Shown here in pieces: positions 17,469 to 29,736 of a stretch of DNA of 64,000 bases. Below the pieces are notes generated by a model. That model made no database searches and had not been told where the DNA came from. It saw only the letters and a program-made list of their open reading frames with translations. Positions within the stretch are counted from its first letter, which is position 1. The number at the start of each line of letters is the position of its first letter. Source of the stretch: Edwardsiella tarda ATCC 15947 = NBRC 105688 (GTDB lineage Bacteria > Pseudomonadota > Gammaproteobacteria > Enterobacterales > Enterobacteriaceae). The position numbers and the translations under genes were made by a program. Where the stretch lies: the NCBI RefSeq assembly GCF_003113495.2, contig NZ_CP084506.1, forward strand, positions 62,001-126,000, read 5' to 3'.

Positions 17469-18125
17469 CTATGGATTTTGGGGATCAGCATCCTCTGATA
17501 GTGCTAGCTTAATCGGTTCAACAGCGAATGTAATGCCTTTTTCTCCGCTATCTGCTACCACATAGCGTAAGGAACCATCCTGTTGACTGTAGTAGGCGTG
17601 GTTTTTACCACGGCTCAATAGCTGTGTGGCTTTTTCCAGGCTTTGCTGTGCCGAGAGCGTGGGTGAGAAGCTTTGCATAATGGCTGCAATATAACGGATA
17701 GCCAGTTGCCGATCGGTACTGTCCGCCCCATTCTTGGCCTCCCGTTTCCCCTTCTCTCGCGTGTTGTTTACCTCGGCGTCGCTCTCAGGCAGATAGGTGA
17801 TCTGTAGGCTCTTGATCTTCCCTGTCCCCTTCTCTAACACCACGGAGGAGTAAATCGCCTGATTAATACGCGTTGCGGCCCGGGTTAGCGGCAGATCCTC
17901 ATCCTGTACGCTGATGGCGCGATACTCTGCCAAGGGGAGCATCGGAAAGTCTTGATTATAGCGTGTGCGGAAGCTAACCAGGGTAAGATCGAAGGTCGGT
18001 GCACCGGGTAAGAGATAGGCGGCGGTCGATGACTCGGGGGCCGGATCGGACGAGGCGGCGTCGCTGGCGGCGGGCAGGCTGGCCAGCAAGAGGATGGAGA
18101 GTAGGGCGATTCGCAGCATGCTCAT
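17469..18125 (-). CDS. yiiQ: YiiQ family periplasmic protein (DUF1454)
   Basis: The function is unknown. The 218-aa protein has a signal peptide (MSMLRIALLSILLLASLPAA, then SDA) and the family signatures YLLPGAPTFDL, a middle KIKSLQITYLP, and the C-terminal LRYVVADSGEKG followed by FAVEPIKLAL, shared with E. coli YiiQ. It is probably periplasmic. It keeps the E. coli position upstream of tpiA on the same strand, separated by about 115 bases, so it may be co-transcribed with tpiA. A second in-frame ATG lies two codons in. An insert rich in Lys, Glu and Asn around residues 122-135 is not in the E. coli protein as I recall it. Confidence 0.9.
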   Translation of the reverse strand: MSMLRIALLSILLLASLPAASDAASSDPAPESSTAAYLLPGAPTFDLTLVSFRTRYNQDFPMLPLAEYRAISVQDEDLPLTRAATRINQAIYSSVVLEKGTGKIKSLQITYLPESDAEVNNTREKGKREAKNGADSTDRQLAIRYIAAIMQSFSPTLSAQQSLEKATQLLSRGKNHAYYSQQDGSLRYVVADSGEKGITFAVEPIKLALSEDADPQNP

Positions 18126-18278
18126 AATCCAGTAAACGGCAGGTAACGATCCGAGGGATGATTAAAGCGTTTTATGACCATGTTTGTCAAAAAGCCGCGT
18201 AAAAATTCCGCTGAAGAGCGGGGGATCGGGTACACTGCGGCGCTCTGTTGGCTGAACCAAATGATAAAAGGATGGTGC

Positions 18279-18710
18279 ATGGGCTTACAACAGTGGTGCT
18301 TCTCGCTACGTGGCCGCTTGGGGCGACAAGCGTTTTGGGCTTGGATGGGGATCTGGTTGCTGCTCTTGCTGGTGTTATTTTCGCTAGCGGGTGCAGGGAT
18401 GCTTCCACTCCAGGCGGCCGCCTTTTTATTGGTCTTGTCATTATGGCCGACGGCGGCGGTATGGGTGAAACGCCTACACGATCGCAACAAGTCCGGCTGG
18501 TGGGCCTTGCTGGCGGTGTTAGCCTGGATGTTGGCCGCCGGTAACTGGACGATGTTGGGGCCGGTGTGGGTTTGGGCCTTGGGACGCTTCTTGCCGTTGC
18601 TGATCTATATCATGCTGATATTAGACTGCGGCGTCTTCGCCGGTACGGCGGGGGATAACCGTTATGGCCCACCGGCAGTGGCGGTGAACTGGCGCCGTTT
18701 TGGCGGCTAA
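18279..18710 (+). CDS. yiiR: YiiR family membrane protein (DUF805)
   Basis: This small inner-membrane protein of unknown function has 143 aa. MGLQQWCFSLRGRLGRQAFW is the DUF805 start motif, and VKRLHDRNKSGWW lies between the second and third membrane segments. Four membrane segments are predicted by hydrophobicity, with several Trp residues near their ends. The start at 18279 follows AAAGGA; the frame is open to 18174 but the extra residues are not family-like. It is divergent from yiiQ, the E. coli arrangement. Confidence 0.9.
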   Translation: MGLQQWCFSLRGRLGRQAFWAWMGIWLLLLLVLFSLAGAGMLPLQAAAFLLVLSLWPTAAVWVKRLHDRNKSGWWALLAVLAWMLAAGNWTMLGPVWVWALGRFLPLLIYIMLILDCGVFAGTAGDNRYGPPAVAVNWRRFGG

Positions 18711-18747
18711 CGGCGGGGATTCAGGGATCGCCCGCCGCTGAGTACGC

Positions 18748-19494
18748 TTACCAATAATGCTCGCTGGTGACGTGACCTGGCTTACGACGCAGATGCTTAC
18801 GCATGGCGCGCGTTTCTTTCAGTACCTGTTGTGTGTCGCGAACCATTTGCGGGTTACCGCACAACATCACATGGCTCTCTTCGGCGTTAATCGGTAGGCC
18901 GACGGCGGCCTCTAAGGCCCCGTTGGCGATCAAGGCGGGAACCCGGCCTTGGAGGGTGCCAGCAGCGGCTTCACGGCTAATGACGGGCTGGATACGTAGC
19001 TTGCCATGATAACGTTGCACCAGCTGCTGCATGCGAGGAAGGTAGCTGAGATCGGCCGCATGGCGCACCGCATGCACCAGTACCAGATGCTCGAAACGAT
19101 CCAGATCCCGCTCTTCCTCCAGCATCGAGAGGTACGGGCCGAGCGCGGTACCGGTGGCCAGCATCCAGAGGATCTTACTGTCCGGCACCTCATCCAAGAC
19201 GAAGAAGCCGTTGGCCTCATCGCTGATCAGTAGGGTGTCACCCGGTTGCAGCGCCGCTAAGCGTGGGCTGAGTAGTCCATCCGGGACGGTGACCAGATAA
19301 AACTCCAGCGTATCGCTACTCGGTGGGTTAACGAACGAATAGGCACGTTGGATACGCTCATCGCCAATATCCATGCCCAGCTTGCCGAACTGCCCCGCTT
19401 GAAACGGCTTGATCGGAGCTTGCAGCTGAATGCTAAACAGTTTATCGGTCCAGTGCTGAACCTGCGTAATGGTACCCGTTACCCATTCGGCCAT
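18748..19494 (-). CDS. fpr: Ferredoxin/flavodoxin-NADP reductase
   Basis: This cytosolic FAD enzyme moves electrons between NADPH and flavodoxin or ferredoxin. It is 248 aa, like E. coli Fpr. The FAD-binding RAYSFVNPP lies at about residues 50-58, the NADP-binding ATGTALGPYLSML at about 113-125, MLCGNPQMV at about 210, and the C-terminus ends in an aromatic YW typical of bacterial subclass enzymes. It follows a cysteine-containing regulator gene by seven bases on the same strand, so the two are probably one operon, unlike E. coli where fpr is controlled by SoxS. emrD lies beyond the regulator, on the other strand. Confidence 0.96.
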   Translation of the reverse strand: MAEWVTGTITQVQHWTDKLFSIQLQAPIKPFQAGQFGKLGMDIGDERIQRAYSFVNPPSSDTLEFYLVTVPDGLLSPRLAALQPGDTLLISDEANGFFVLDEVPDSKILWMLATGTALGPYLSMLEEERDLDRFEHLVLVHAVRHAADLSYLPRMQQLVQRYHGKLRIQPVISREAAAGTLQGRVPALIANGALEAAVGLPINAEESHVMLCGNPQMVRDTQQVLKETRAMRKHLRRKPGHVTSEHYW

Positions 19495-19501
19495 ATGTTA
19501 A

Positions 19502-20122
19502 TCACTCCCGGGAGGTTATGCGGTAGGCGCAGCGACGTGAGTCGCTGATGATGTGCTCTACGCGTTCAATGTGATACTCGGAGCCTAGCAGGCGGTTAAG
19601 CAGGCGTAGCTCGGAGTGGCACAGCTTACCGCAGGTATTGGCGGCGATGCCAATGGGACAGTGGTTCTCGACCAATACCACCGCATTATTTTCGAACTCA
19701 ACCTCGGCCATATAGCCATCGCTTTGACGTAGGCGAGCCAGCGCGCGGAAGCGTTCTTCGCCCTCGGGATGCTGTGCTAACTCATTGGCGTAACGGGTAT
19801 AGAGGGCATCTTCACGGATTTCGAGCAGCTGTTCGACGCCTTGGTTGCCGAACAGTTTCTGTGTCCCCTCCAATAGGGTGCGGGAGAGATCGCGGTGACG
19901 GTCGGGAAATTGGGCATGTCCCTTGCTGGTCAGCGACCAGAAGCGGGTAGGGCGACCGACCTTGGTGCGCGACTCCTCATAACAAACCAATTCCCGTTGT
20001 TCGAGTTGCTGCAAATGCTGACGTACCCCCATGGTGGTGATGGCGATGCGCTCCGCCAACATTTTGGCCGACTGCGGACCCAGACTCTTTAGCTGCAACA
20101 AGATTAATTCGGGTGTCTTCAT
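19502..20122 (-). CDS. HTH regulator with conserved cysteines (SufR-like, COG2345 type)
   Basis: This 206-aa regulator has a winged helix at residues 5-70 (SAKMLAERIAITTMGVRQHL, then GRPTRFWSLTSKG) and a C-terminal domain with VENHCPIGIAANTCGKLC and a later RRCAYRI. Cys155, Cys164, Cys168 and Cys198 could bind an Fe-S cluster; C155 to C168 has the 12-residue spacing seen in cyanobacterial SufR, which senses a [4Fe-4S] cluster and controls Fe-S assembly genes. It is directly upstream of fpr with a 7-base gap. I infer that it links Fe-S or redox status to the reductase. The family call is good; the cluster and targets are unproven. Confidence 0.75.
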   Translation of the reverse strand: MKTPELILLQLKSLGPQSAKMLAERIAITTMGVRQHLQQLEQRELVCYEESRTKVGRPTRFWSLTSKGHAQFPDRHRDLSRTLLEGTQKLFGNQGVEQLLEIREDALYTRYANELAQHPEGEERFRALARLRQSDGYMAEVEFENNAVVLVENHCPIGIAANTCGKLCHSELRLLNRLLGSEYHIERVEHIISDSRRCAYRITSRE

Positions 20123-20428
20123 GGCACAGATCCTTGTGGTAAGCGAGACATTGATAATCGACTGAGTTTAATAATTTATAAAACTCCATTAAATGATAAA
20201 TATTCTTTATTTTTAAACCTGTCGCAGAATCCCTTCCCGGCTGTCACATTTACTTTACGCTGACGGCGATCCGCGCTGCCAATAAAAATCAGGACAAAGC
20301 GCGACGTAGAGAACAAATTTTAGCTTTATCTGTTAGATTATGCGCCCGAATATGGTCATAGATTCCACAAATACATTATCTCTGTGGTTTATCACTCTGG
20401 TTAATAATGCGTTGGTAAGCGTAACATA
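20123..20428. promoter_or_regulatory. Divergent control region regulator-fpr / emrD
   Basis: This 306-base gap between divergent genes must hold both promoters. The side near the regulator is AT-rich (20165-20215) with several possible -10 hexamers. I could not pick one with confidence. Confidence 0.35.
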
Positions 20429-21613
20429 ATGAGAAAGCTAGAAAATTTTCATCTGCTGGTCATGTTGATCCTGCTGGTCGCCGTCGGTCAGATGGCGCAG
20501 ACCATCTATGTGCCTTCGATCCCTGATATGGGGCATGATCTGGGTGTGCGTAGCGGCGCACTGCAAAGCGTGATGGCGGCGTATTTGCTGACTTATGGTG
20601 CCTCGCAACTGATCTATGGCCCGTTGTCCGATCGTGTCGGTCGTCGTCCCGTGATTTTGGCCGGGATGGGGATCTTCATGCTGGGGGCGTTAGCGGCGTT
20701 GCTCGCACCCAGTCTGCATATCTTGGTATTGGCAGCGGCTCTGCAAGGGTTAGGGACCGGGGTCGCGGGCGTGATGGCGCGTACCATGCCGCGCGATTTG
20801 TATAGTGGTACGGCATTACGTTACGCCAATAGCTTGTTGAATATGGGGATCTTGGTCAGCCCCTTACTGGCACCGGTGATCGGTGGCCTGTTGGATGCCT
20901 TTATCAGCTGGCGGGCTTGCTTTGCCTTTCTGCTGTTGCTGTGTGCCGGTGTCGCTTACAGCATGTTCCGCTGGCTGCCGGAGACACGCCCGGCGGCGGC
21001 GGGTAACAGCAATCTGGTTACCAGCTATCGTCAACTGTTGGGGAGCGGTCAGTTTGTCTGCTACCTGATTATGCTGGTGGGGGGATTAGCGGGCGTGGCG
21101 GTGTTTGAGGCCTGCTCCGGGGTATTGCTAGGCGGGGTACTGCATCTCAGTGGTATTGTGGTCAGCATCCTGTTTATTTTACCGATTCCGGCGGCTTTTT
21201 TCGGTGCCTGGTATGCGGGGCGTCCGGGAAAATCCTTCGCGACGTTGATGTGGCATGCGGTCTTTAGCTGCCTGCTAGCTGGGTTGCTGATGTGGATGCC
21301 GAGCTGGTTTGGGATCATTAATATTTGGACGTTGATCGTGCCGGCAGCCCTGTTCTTCTTTGGTGCCGGTATGCTGTTTCCGCTGGCGACCACTGGGGCG
21401 ATGGAGCCTTTCCCACTGTTAGCCGGTGCGGCGGGTGCGCTCGTCGGTGGATTACAAAACGTCGGCTCAGGCGCGATGGCTTGGTTTTCCGCGTTATTAC
21501 CGCAGAATAGTCAGTTCAGCCTGGGAATGTTGATGAGTGCCATGGCGGTGATGATCCTGCTGTGTTGGTTGCCCATCGCGCATAAGGTGCGTCAGCAGGG
21601 GCAGATCCTGTAA
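20429..21613 (+). CDS. emrD: EmrD multidrug transporter (MFS, DHA1)
   Basis: This inner-membrane proton-driven efflux pump of amphipathic compounds has 394 aa, identical to E. coli EmrD in length. MRKLENFHLLVMLILLVAVGQ opens helix 1; motif A appears as YGPLSDRVGRRPV between helices 2 and 3, and LQGLGTGVAGVMARTMPRD follows in helix 4. Twelve hydrophobic helices are visible. In E. coli emrD is elsewhere on the chromosome; here it sits beside fpr and its regulator. A terminator follows at 21649. Confidence 0.93.
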   Translation: MRKLENFHLLVMLILLVAVGQMAQTIYVPSIPDMGHDLGVRSGALQSVMAAYLLTYGASQLIYGPLSDRVGRRPVILAGMGIFMLGALAALLAPSLHILVLAAALQGLGTGVAGVMARTMPRDLYSGTALRYANSLLNMGILVSPLLAPVIGGLLDAFISWRACFAFLLLLCAGVAYSMFRWLPETRPAAAGNSNLVTSYRQLLGSGQFVCYLIMLVGGLAGVAVFEACSGVLLGGVLHLSGIVVSILFILPIPAAFFGAWYAGRPGKSFATLMWHAVFSCLLAGLLMWMPSWFGIINIWTLIVPAALFFFGAGMLFPLATTGAMEPFPLLAGAAGALVGGLQNVGSGAMAWFSALLPQNSQFSLGMLMSAMAVMILLCWLPIAHKVRQQGQIL

Positions 21614-21648
21614 CTCGCGGGGATGGCATTGAGCTTCGTGCTAAGCAG

Positions 21649-21673
21649 ACGGCGCGCCATGGGCGCGCCGTTT
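21649..21673. terminator. Hairpin between emrD and glpX
   Basis: A ten-base stem ACGGCGCGCC/GGCGCGCCGT is followed by TTTT on the plus strand. It lies between the converging emrD and glpX and probably serves emrD. Confidence 0.75.
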
Positions 21674-21688
21674 TGTATCCCGATGATG

Positions 21689-22699
<1,011 letters not shown>

Positions 22700-22813
22700 G
22701 ATGGGTCCTGCAATGATGAGAATAAAATAAGCAATAAGATGACGGGGGGCGATTCTAACACAGAGCGGGTGAAACGTTTGCGTCGGAAAACCGCGCTAAC
22801 CTTGACCAAAAAT

Positions 22814-22838
22814 AAAAAAGGGGCGATTGCTCGCCCCT
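22814..22838 (-). terminator. Terminator between glpK and glpX
   Basis: On the minus strand AGGGGCGA, loop GCAA and TCGCCCCT are followed by a T-rich tract (TTTTTATTTTT). The loop is a GNRA tetraloop. Confidence 0.85.
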
Positions 22839-22860
22839 GGGTGACATGAGAATGGGGAGA

Positions 22861-24368
<1,508 letters not shown>

Positions 24369-24443
24369 GGTCGTTATCCTGGGTTGATGTTTGGGGTACG
24401 GTTTGCGCTCAAAAACCGGGGAGTCTCCTCCCCGGAAACCTTA

Positions 24444-25285
24444 TCAGGCTTTGGACTGCTCACTCTGCTTTTTCTCTTCATCGGCGGTGCAGACATCACA
24501 CGGCAGATGGCGGCCGATCAAGGCACGGTAGCCGAAGGCACCCAGGCAGGCACCAACGATCGGGCCAACGATGGGGACCAGGAAGTAGGGGATGGTGCGC
24601 CCGCCGGTGAAGGCGATCTCACCCCAGCCCGCCATCCACGCGAAGGCTTTCGGTCGAAGTCACGCGCAGGGTTCAGGGCGAAGCCCGTCAGGGGCCCCAT
24701 CGCGGCACCGATGACGGCGATCAGCACACCGATCAGCAGCGGTGCCAGTGGGCCGCGCGGGATACCGTTGCCATCGTCGGTCAGGGCCAAGATCAGGCAC
24801 ATCAGAATGGCGGTGATGACGGTTTCTACTAACAGGGCTTGCCAGACGGTGATGTGTGGGTTCGGATAGGTCGAGAAGATCCCAGCCAGCGTCAGGCTTT
24901 CCTCGCTGCCGCGTACCATATTATGGGTCTGTTCATAGTCGATAAACAGGTTGTGATACAGAGCATAGACTAACGCGGCGGCACAGAATGCGCCGGCGAC
25001 CTGAGCGATGATATAGGGGATCACTTTGCGGCGTTCGAAACAGGCGAACAGCCAAAGGGCGATGGTGACCGCCGGGTTGAGGTGAGCACCGGAGATGGCA
25101 GCCGTCAGATAGATGGCTAGCGCCACGCCCAGACCCCAGATAACGCTGATCTCCCAGAGGCTCAGGCTGGCACCAGCCAGCTTCATGGCGGCGACACAGC
25201 CACAGCCAAAGAAGATCAGCAGGGCGGTGCCCAGAAATTCGGCGATACACTGTCCTTTTAATGTCGTACTCGCTGTCTGGCTCAT
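24444..25285 (-). pseudogene. glpF: Glycerol facilitator, one-base frameshift
   Basis: This aquaglyceroporin channel lets glycerol cross the inner membrane. The N-terminal 210 residues are normal (GCGCVAAMKLAGASLSLWE, first NPA motif in HLNPAVTIALW, second in LNPARDF). Immediately after the second NPA the frame breaks near 24655; the correct continuation (AGWGEIAFTGGRTIPYFLVP and GRHLPCDVC) is in another frame ending at 24444. A missing G (TTCGACCG for TTCGGACCG) accounts for it. Restored length is about 281 aa, normal for enterics. The break removes helix 6 and the C-terminus. The sequence context of the loss matches that in glpK. Confidence 0.92.
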
Positions 25286-25771
25286 AACAAGGAATCCTGC
25301 GACGAAGAGGTGGAAGATAATTACCCGGTGTGAAAATGGAACACGTTACGTTGCGATGTGAATTTATCGTTAACGCGCGAAAACGAGAAATAGCGAAATT
25401 TAAATGTGTGTGTTTTGTCAAAAAAATGGTCGTTTTCGCTTATATTGTGTGACTTAGCCGCGCAACGTTTTGTGATCTGACCACTGACGGAGATCACGGC
25501 GAGGGGCATTTGTTTCTTTTATGTTTGTTGGTAACTTTTTTTAAATCGTTTATGACGGTGTAAAAGTGCGGGCGCCATAGCTGAATTTGTTACAGACTGG
25601 GACCCGGCCTAGACAGTAAGCAGTGGGCTACATACAATCGGGTCAATGAGGTTTGTGCGTTGGCCTGACGGCCTGCGCGGTGTGGGCGCCCATTAAGGAT
25701 ACGTTCGCCGTCGTTGCGGCGGCGTGCGTAACGGTAAGACGTACGCCTGGCTACTATTGAGGGGACAGATC
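25286..25771. promoter_or_regulatory. glpF-zapB divergent control region with GlpR- and CRP-like sites
   Basis: This gap is 486 bases. AATGGTCGTTTTCGCTTATA at 25425-25444 resembles a GlpR operator, and GCGCGAAAACGAGA at about 25375-25388 resembles another half. TGTGATCTGACCACTG at 25471-25486 is a possible CRP site. These fit the known control of glpFK by GlpR and CRP in E. coli, but the matches are by eye. The zapB side (25500-25760) holds no supported gene. Confidence 0.5.
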
Positions 25772-26014
25772 ATGTCATTTGAAGTATTTGAGAAACTGGA
25801 AGCGAAAGTTCAGCAGGCGATCGACACCATTACCCTGCTACAGATGGAAATCGAAGAGCTGAAGGATAAGAATAATCAGCTTAATCAGGAGGTTCAGCAG
25901 GCAGCGAGCAATCGTGAAGCATTGCTGCGTGAGAATGAACAGCTGAAGCATGAACAGGGTGATTGGCAGGAGCGCCTGCGTGCACTACTGGGTAAGATGG
26001 ACGAAGTGAACTGA
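25772..26014 (+). CDS. zapB: Cell division protein ZapB
   Basis: This small coiled-coil protein stabilises the Z ring through ZapA and links it to MatP at the chromosome terminus. It is 80 aa. [20 protein letters not shown] and [17 protein letters not shown] are almost identical to E. coli ZapB and form continuous heptads to the C-terminal [21 protein letters not shown] at 25759-25764 supports the start at 25772; an upstream frame from 25724 is not conserved. Confidence 0.96.
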   Translation: MSFEVFEKLEAKVQQAIDTITLLQMEIEELKDKNNQLNQEVQQAASNREALLRENEQLKHEQGDWQERLRALLGKMDEVN

Positions 26015-26032
26015 TCGTTTACTCTGGTAATG

Positions 26033-26059
26033 AAAAAGGCGCTCGGTGAGCGCCTTTTT
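26033..26059. terminator. Bidirectional terminator zapB/rraA
   Basis: AAAAAGGCGCTC and GAGCGCCTTTTT pair as a 12-base stem, with A and T runs at the ends, between converging zapB and rraA. Confidence 0.9.
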
Positions 26060-26077
26060 GCTGCCATCATGCGGCGA

Positions 26078-26605
<528 letters not shown>

Positions 26606-26670
26606 TTAATGCGGTTGTTGGCAAAAGCGGCGATTATATGGCGCCGCCTACGCTCAGCGGCGCCTGGCCA

Positions 26671-27588
26671 TCAGCTCAATACGGTACCGACGGCAAACAA
26701 CAGATTGGTCAGCAACGCGCCTTTGACCATATTTTCTAGCATCGGGCGCATCGCCTCTGGGGAACGCTGATGAAACACATAGCTGGCGTGGCGATAGAGC
26801 ATCGGGATCGCCAAGACGAACAGCCAGCCAACCAGGCTGCGTAGATCCAACAGTGCGAACAGCGCCAGGCAGAGCACCGCACCACCGAGTAGCGCCACAT
26901 GGTAATAACGAGCGTTACGCGGCCCGAGGCGTACCGCCAGGGTGTTCTTGCCATTACGAGCATCGTTCTCAATATCGCGTAGGTTATTGATGTTCAGTAC
27001 AGCCGCGGCCAACAACCCACAGGCTGTTGCTGGCAGCATGACCACCTGATCGAAGGTTCCGGCCTGGAGATAGTAGGTCCCCGCGACGCTTAACCAACCG
27101 AAGAAGATCAATACCGAAATGTCGCCCAATCCCATGTAACCGTAAGGGCGAGTGCCAACGGTGTAGGTGATAGCGGCGATGATCGCCATCAGCCCAAGGA
27201 GTAAGAAGCCGAGAATATCCTGCGGCTTCTGGCAGGCGACAGCGATTAACGCGACGCCGGAGACAATGGTCAACAGAACGGTAATGATCAGGGCGCGTTT
27301 CATCTGTGCCTGGGTGATCACGCCTTTCTGCATGCCACGCAATGGCCCGATACGCTCTGGGGTGTCGCTGCCTTTGATGGCGTCGCCATAGTCGTTGGCC
27401 AGATTGGAGAGGATCTGCAACAACGCGGCGGTCAGCAGCGCCAGCAGGGCGATAGCGAGGCTAAAGGTATGTTGCCAGGCGGCGATGGCCGAGCCGGTGA
27501 CAATCGAGGCCAGAGCCAACGGCAGCGTGCGCAGGCGCAGACTTTCCAGCCAGGCACGTGGCCGGCTGATCGGGGTCAATGAGGTCAT
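26671..27588 (-). CDS. menA: 1,4-dihydroxy-2-naphthoate octaprenyltransferase
   Basis: This inner-membrane UbiA-family enzyme attaches the octaprenyl chain to DHNA in menaquinone synthesis. It is 305 aa. The prenyl-diphosphate binding motif is NLANDYGDAIKGSD near residue 62, the second Asp motif is NNLRDIENDARNGK near 200, and eight or nine membrane helices are seen. The start at 27588 (MTSLTPISRPRAW) matches E. coli in register. It lies between hslU and rraA as in E. coli. Confidence 0.96.
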   Translation of the reverse strand: MTSLTPISRPRAWLESLRLRTLPLALASIVTGSAIAAWQHTFSLAIALLALLTAALLQILSNLANDYGDAIKGSDTPERIGPLRGMQKGVITQAQMKRALIITVLLTIVSGVALIAVACQKPQDILGFLLLGLMAIIAAITYTVGTRPYGYMGLGDISVLIFFGWLSVAGTYYLQAGTFDQVVMLPATACGLLAAAVLNINNLRDIENDARNGKNTLAVRLGPRNARYYHVALLGGAVLCLALFALLDLRSLVGWLFVLAIPMLYRHASYVFHQRSPEAMRPMLENMVKGALLTNLLFAVGTVLS

Positions 27589-27703
27589 GTTATGGTTTCA
27601 GTTACTGGGGCAAATGACCCTCAGCTACGCTGAGGGGATCGCCGGGTTATCGCATTTATCTATATTAACAAACCGCCACCCATCCGTGGATCCAGCGTTA
27701 TCG

Positions 27704-27735
27704 AAATAAGAAAGGGGAAGGCGGACGCCTTCCCC
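27704..27735 (-). terminator. Terminator of hslVU
   Basis: On the minus strand GGGGAAGGCG/CGCCTTCCCC (ten bases) is followed by TTTCTTATTT. It lies about 35 bases after the hslU stop. Confidence 0.88.
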
Positions 27736-27769
27736 TGACAACGATCGAAAAGGACGGTTTCTGGATCGA

Positions 27770-29101
27770 TTATAGAATAAACCGGCTCAGATCTTCATCT
27801 GCTACCAACTCATCGAGGTGATTACGGACATAATCGGCATCGATGGTGATGGCGGTACCGTTCATTTCGCTGGCATCGAAGGAGATCTCCTCCATCAGAC
27901 GCTCCATCACGGTATGCAAACGGCGGGCACCGATGTTTTCGGCACTCTCGTTGACCTGCCAGGCGGCTTCGGCGATACGGCGGATACCGTCGGCGGTAAA
28001 GGTGATGTTAACCCCTTCGGTTGCCATCAGTGCCTGGTACTGTTCGGTCAGTGAAGCGCTAGGCTCAGTCAGGATGCGCTCGAAGTCTTCGGTGGTCAGC
28101 GCCTGGAGCTCGACACGGATCGGTAGGCGGCCCTGCAGTTCAGGGATCAGATCGGCAGGGCTAGAAACCTGGAAGGCACCGGAGGCGATAAACAGGATGT
28201 GATCGGTTTTGACCATGCCGTGCTTGGTATTGACGGTACAGCCTTCGATCAGTGGCAACAGGTCACGTTGTACCCCTTCGCGCGAGACATCCGGCCCTGA
28301 GCTTTCGCCCCGCTTACAGATCTTGTCGATCTCGTCGATAAAGACGATGCCATTCTGCTCGACGGCCTCGATGGCCTGATGTTTCAGCTCTTCAGGATTG
28401 ACCAGCTTGGCCGCTTCTTCTTCGATCAGCTGCTTGAAGGCATCCTTGATCTTAATCTTGCGCGGCTTGGTCTTTTGCCCGCCCAAGTTCTGGAACATGG
28501 ATTGCAGTTGGCTGGTCATCTCTTCCATGCCTGGAGGCGCCATGATTTCGACACCCATCGGTGCGGCCGCCAGTTCGATCTCGATCTCTTTGTCGTCCAG
28601 CTCGCCCTCGCGCAGCTTCTTGCGGAAACTCTGGCGTGCCGGTGAGTTCTCGTTGCTTTGTTCGGCCTGTCCCCAGTTGTTCTTGGCCGGCGGGATCAAT
28701 ACATCCAGGATGCGCTCTTCCGCCATCTCTTCGGCGCGGTAGCGGTTCTTTTCGATGGATTGCGCTCGGATCATCTTCATCGCTGAATCGGTCAGATCGC
28801 GGATGATGGAATCGACTTCCTTACCAACGTAGCCGACTTCGGTAAATTTGGTGGCTTCAACCTTGATGAACGGAGCATTGGCCAACTTGGCCAGACGGCG
28901 TGCGATTTCGGTTTTCCCGACACCGGTTGGACCGATCATCAGGATGTTTTTCGGTGTGACTTCGTGACGCAGCGCCTCGCCGAGTTGCATGCGACGCCAG
29001 CGGTTACGCAGCGCGATGGCGACGGCGCGTTTGGCGGAGTGTTGGCCGATGATGTAACTGTCGAGTTCACTGACAATTTCGCGTGGGGTCATCTCAGACA
29101 T
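27770..29101 (-). CDS. hslU: HslU ATPase of the HslUV protease
   Basis: This AAA+ unfoldase feeds substrates to HslV. It is 443 aa, identical in length to E. coli HslU. Walker A is GPTGVGKTE near residue 57, Walker B is VFIDEID near 255, the pore loop GYVGKEV lies near 91, and the arginine region is [10 protein letters not shown] near 391. The I domain (about 110-240) is the variable part. It lies 12 bases after hslV, on one transcript. Confidence 0.98.
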   Translation of the reverse strand: MSEMTPREIVSELDSYIIGQHSAKRAVAIALRNRWRRMQLGEALRHEVTPKNILMIGPTGVGKTEIARRLAKLANAPFIKVEATKFTEVGYVGKEVDSIIRDLTDSAMKMIRAQSIEKNRYRAEEMAEERILDVLIPPAKNNWGQAEQSNENSPARQSFRKKLREGELDDKEIEIELAAAPMGVEIMAPPGMEEMTSQLQSMFQNLGGQKTKPRKIKIKDAFKQLIEEEAAKLVNPEELKHQAIEAVEQNGIVFIDEIDKICKRGESSGPDVSREGVQRDLLPLIEGCTVNTKHGMVKTDHILFIASGAFQVSSPADLIPELQGRLPIRVELQALTTEDFERILTEPSASLTEQYQALMATEGVNITFTADGIRRIAEAAWQVNESAENIGARRLHTVMERLMEEISFDASEMNGTAITIDADYVRNHLDELVADEDLSRFIL

Positions 29102-29113
29102 GATGTGCAGTCC

Positions 29114-29644
29114 TTACGCTTTAGAATCTAATTCTTCAATGGTGTGGAACTGGTTGGTGTAGATGCAGATATCACCTGCGATCCCCAGCGCCTTTTCTAC
29201 GATGTCGCGGGCGCCCAGCTCGGTGTTTTCCAGCAGTGCGCGAGCGGCGGCTTGAGCATAGGGGCCGCCGGAGCCGATGGCGATCAGATCGTTTTCCGGT
29301 TGGACCACATCGCCATTACCGGTGATGATCAGCGAGGCGTTTTCATCGGCGACGGCCAGCAAGGCTTCCAGCTTGCGTAGCATACGATCGGTACGCCAAT
29401 CTTTGGCTAACTCGACCGCTGCCTTCACCAGATGACCTTGGTGCAGCTCCAGTTTGCGTTCGAACAGTTCAAACAGGGTAAAGGCGTCGGCGGTACCACC
29501 GGCGAACCCGGCGATGACGCGATCGTTGTACAGGCGGCGTACCTTGCGGACGTTACCCTTCATTACGGTATTGCCCAGCGTGGCCTGACCATCCCCACCG
29601 ATCACTACTTTGCCGTTACGGCGAACGCTAACTATTGTTGTCAT
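29114..29644 (-). CDS. hslV: HslV peptidase of the HslUV protease
   Basis: This proteasome-related threonine peptidase forms two hexamer rings inside the HslU rings. It is 176 aa. [20 protein letters not shown] begins with the Thr that becomes the N-terminal nucleophile after Met removal; Lys33 of the family corresponds to the MKGNVRKV region. [20 protein letters not shown] is near residue 122. It is preceded by a leader stem-loop and a sigma-32 type promoter. Confidence 0.98.
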   Translation of the reverse strand: MTTIVSVRRNGKVVIGGDGQATLGNTVMKGNVRKVRRLYNDRVIAGFAGGTADAFTLFELFERKLELHQGHLVKAAVELAKDWRTDRMLRKLEALLAVADENASLIITGNGDVVQPENDLIAIGSGGPYAQAAARALLENTELGARDIVEKALGIAGDICIYTNQFHTIEELDSKA

Positions 29645-29672
29645 GAACAGACCCCCGTGGCTGAAAAGTGAT

Positions 29673-29696
29673 CCTCCCGTCGCATAGGACGGGAGG
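29673..29696 (-). promoter_or_regulatory. Stem-loop in the hslVU leader
   Basis: A perfect nine-base stem CCTCCCGTC/GACGGGAGG with a six-base loop lies between the promoter and the hslV start. There is no T-tract, so it is not a terminator. A comparable 5' stem-loop is reported to stabilise hslVU mRNA in E. coli. Confidence 0.7.
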
Positions 29697-29708
29697 CATT
29701 ACCTGATC

Positions 29709-29736
29709 AGATGGGGGAGATTTTGGGAATTTCAAC
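29709..29736 (-). promoter_or_regulatory. Sigma-32 heat-shock promoter of hslVU
   Basis: Read on the minus strand: -35 GTTGAAA (29730-29736), spacer of 14, -10 CCCATCT (29709-29715). This fits the RpoH consensus CTTGAAA/CCCATnT. The -35 overlaps the ftsN stop codon. Confidence 0.85.
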
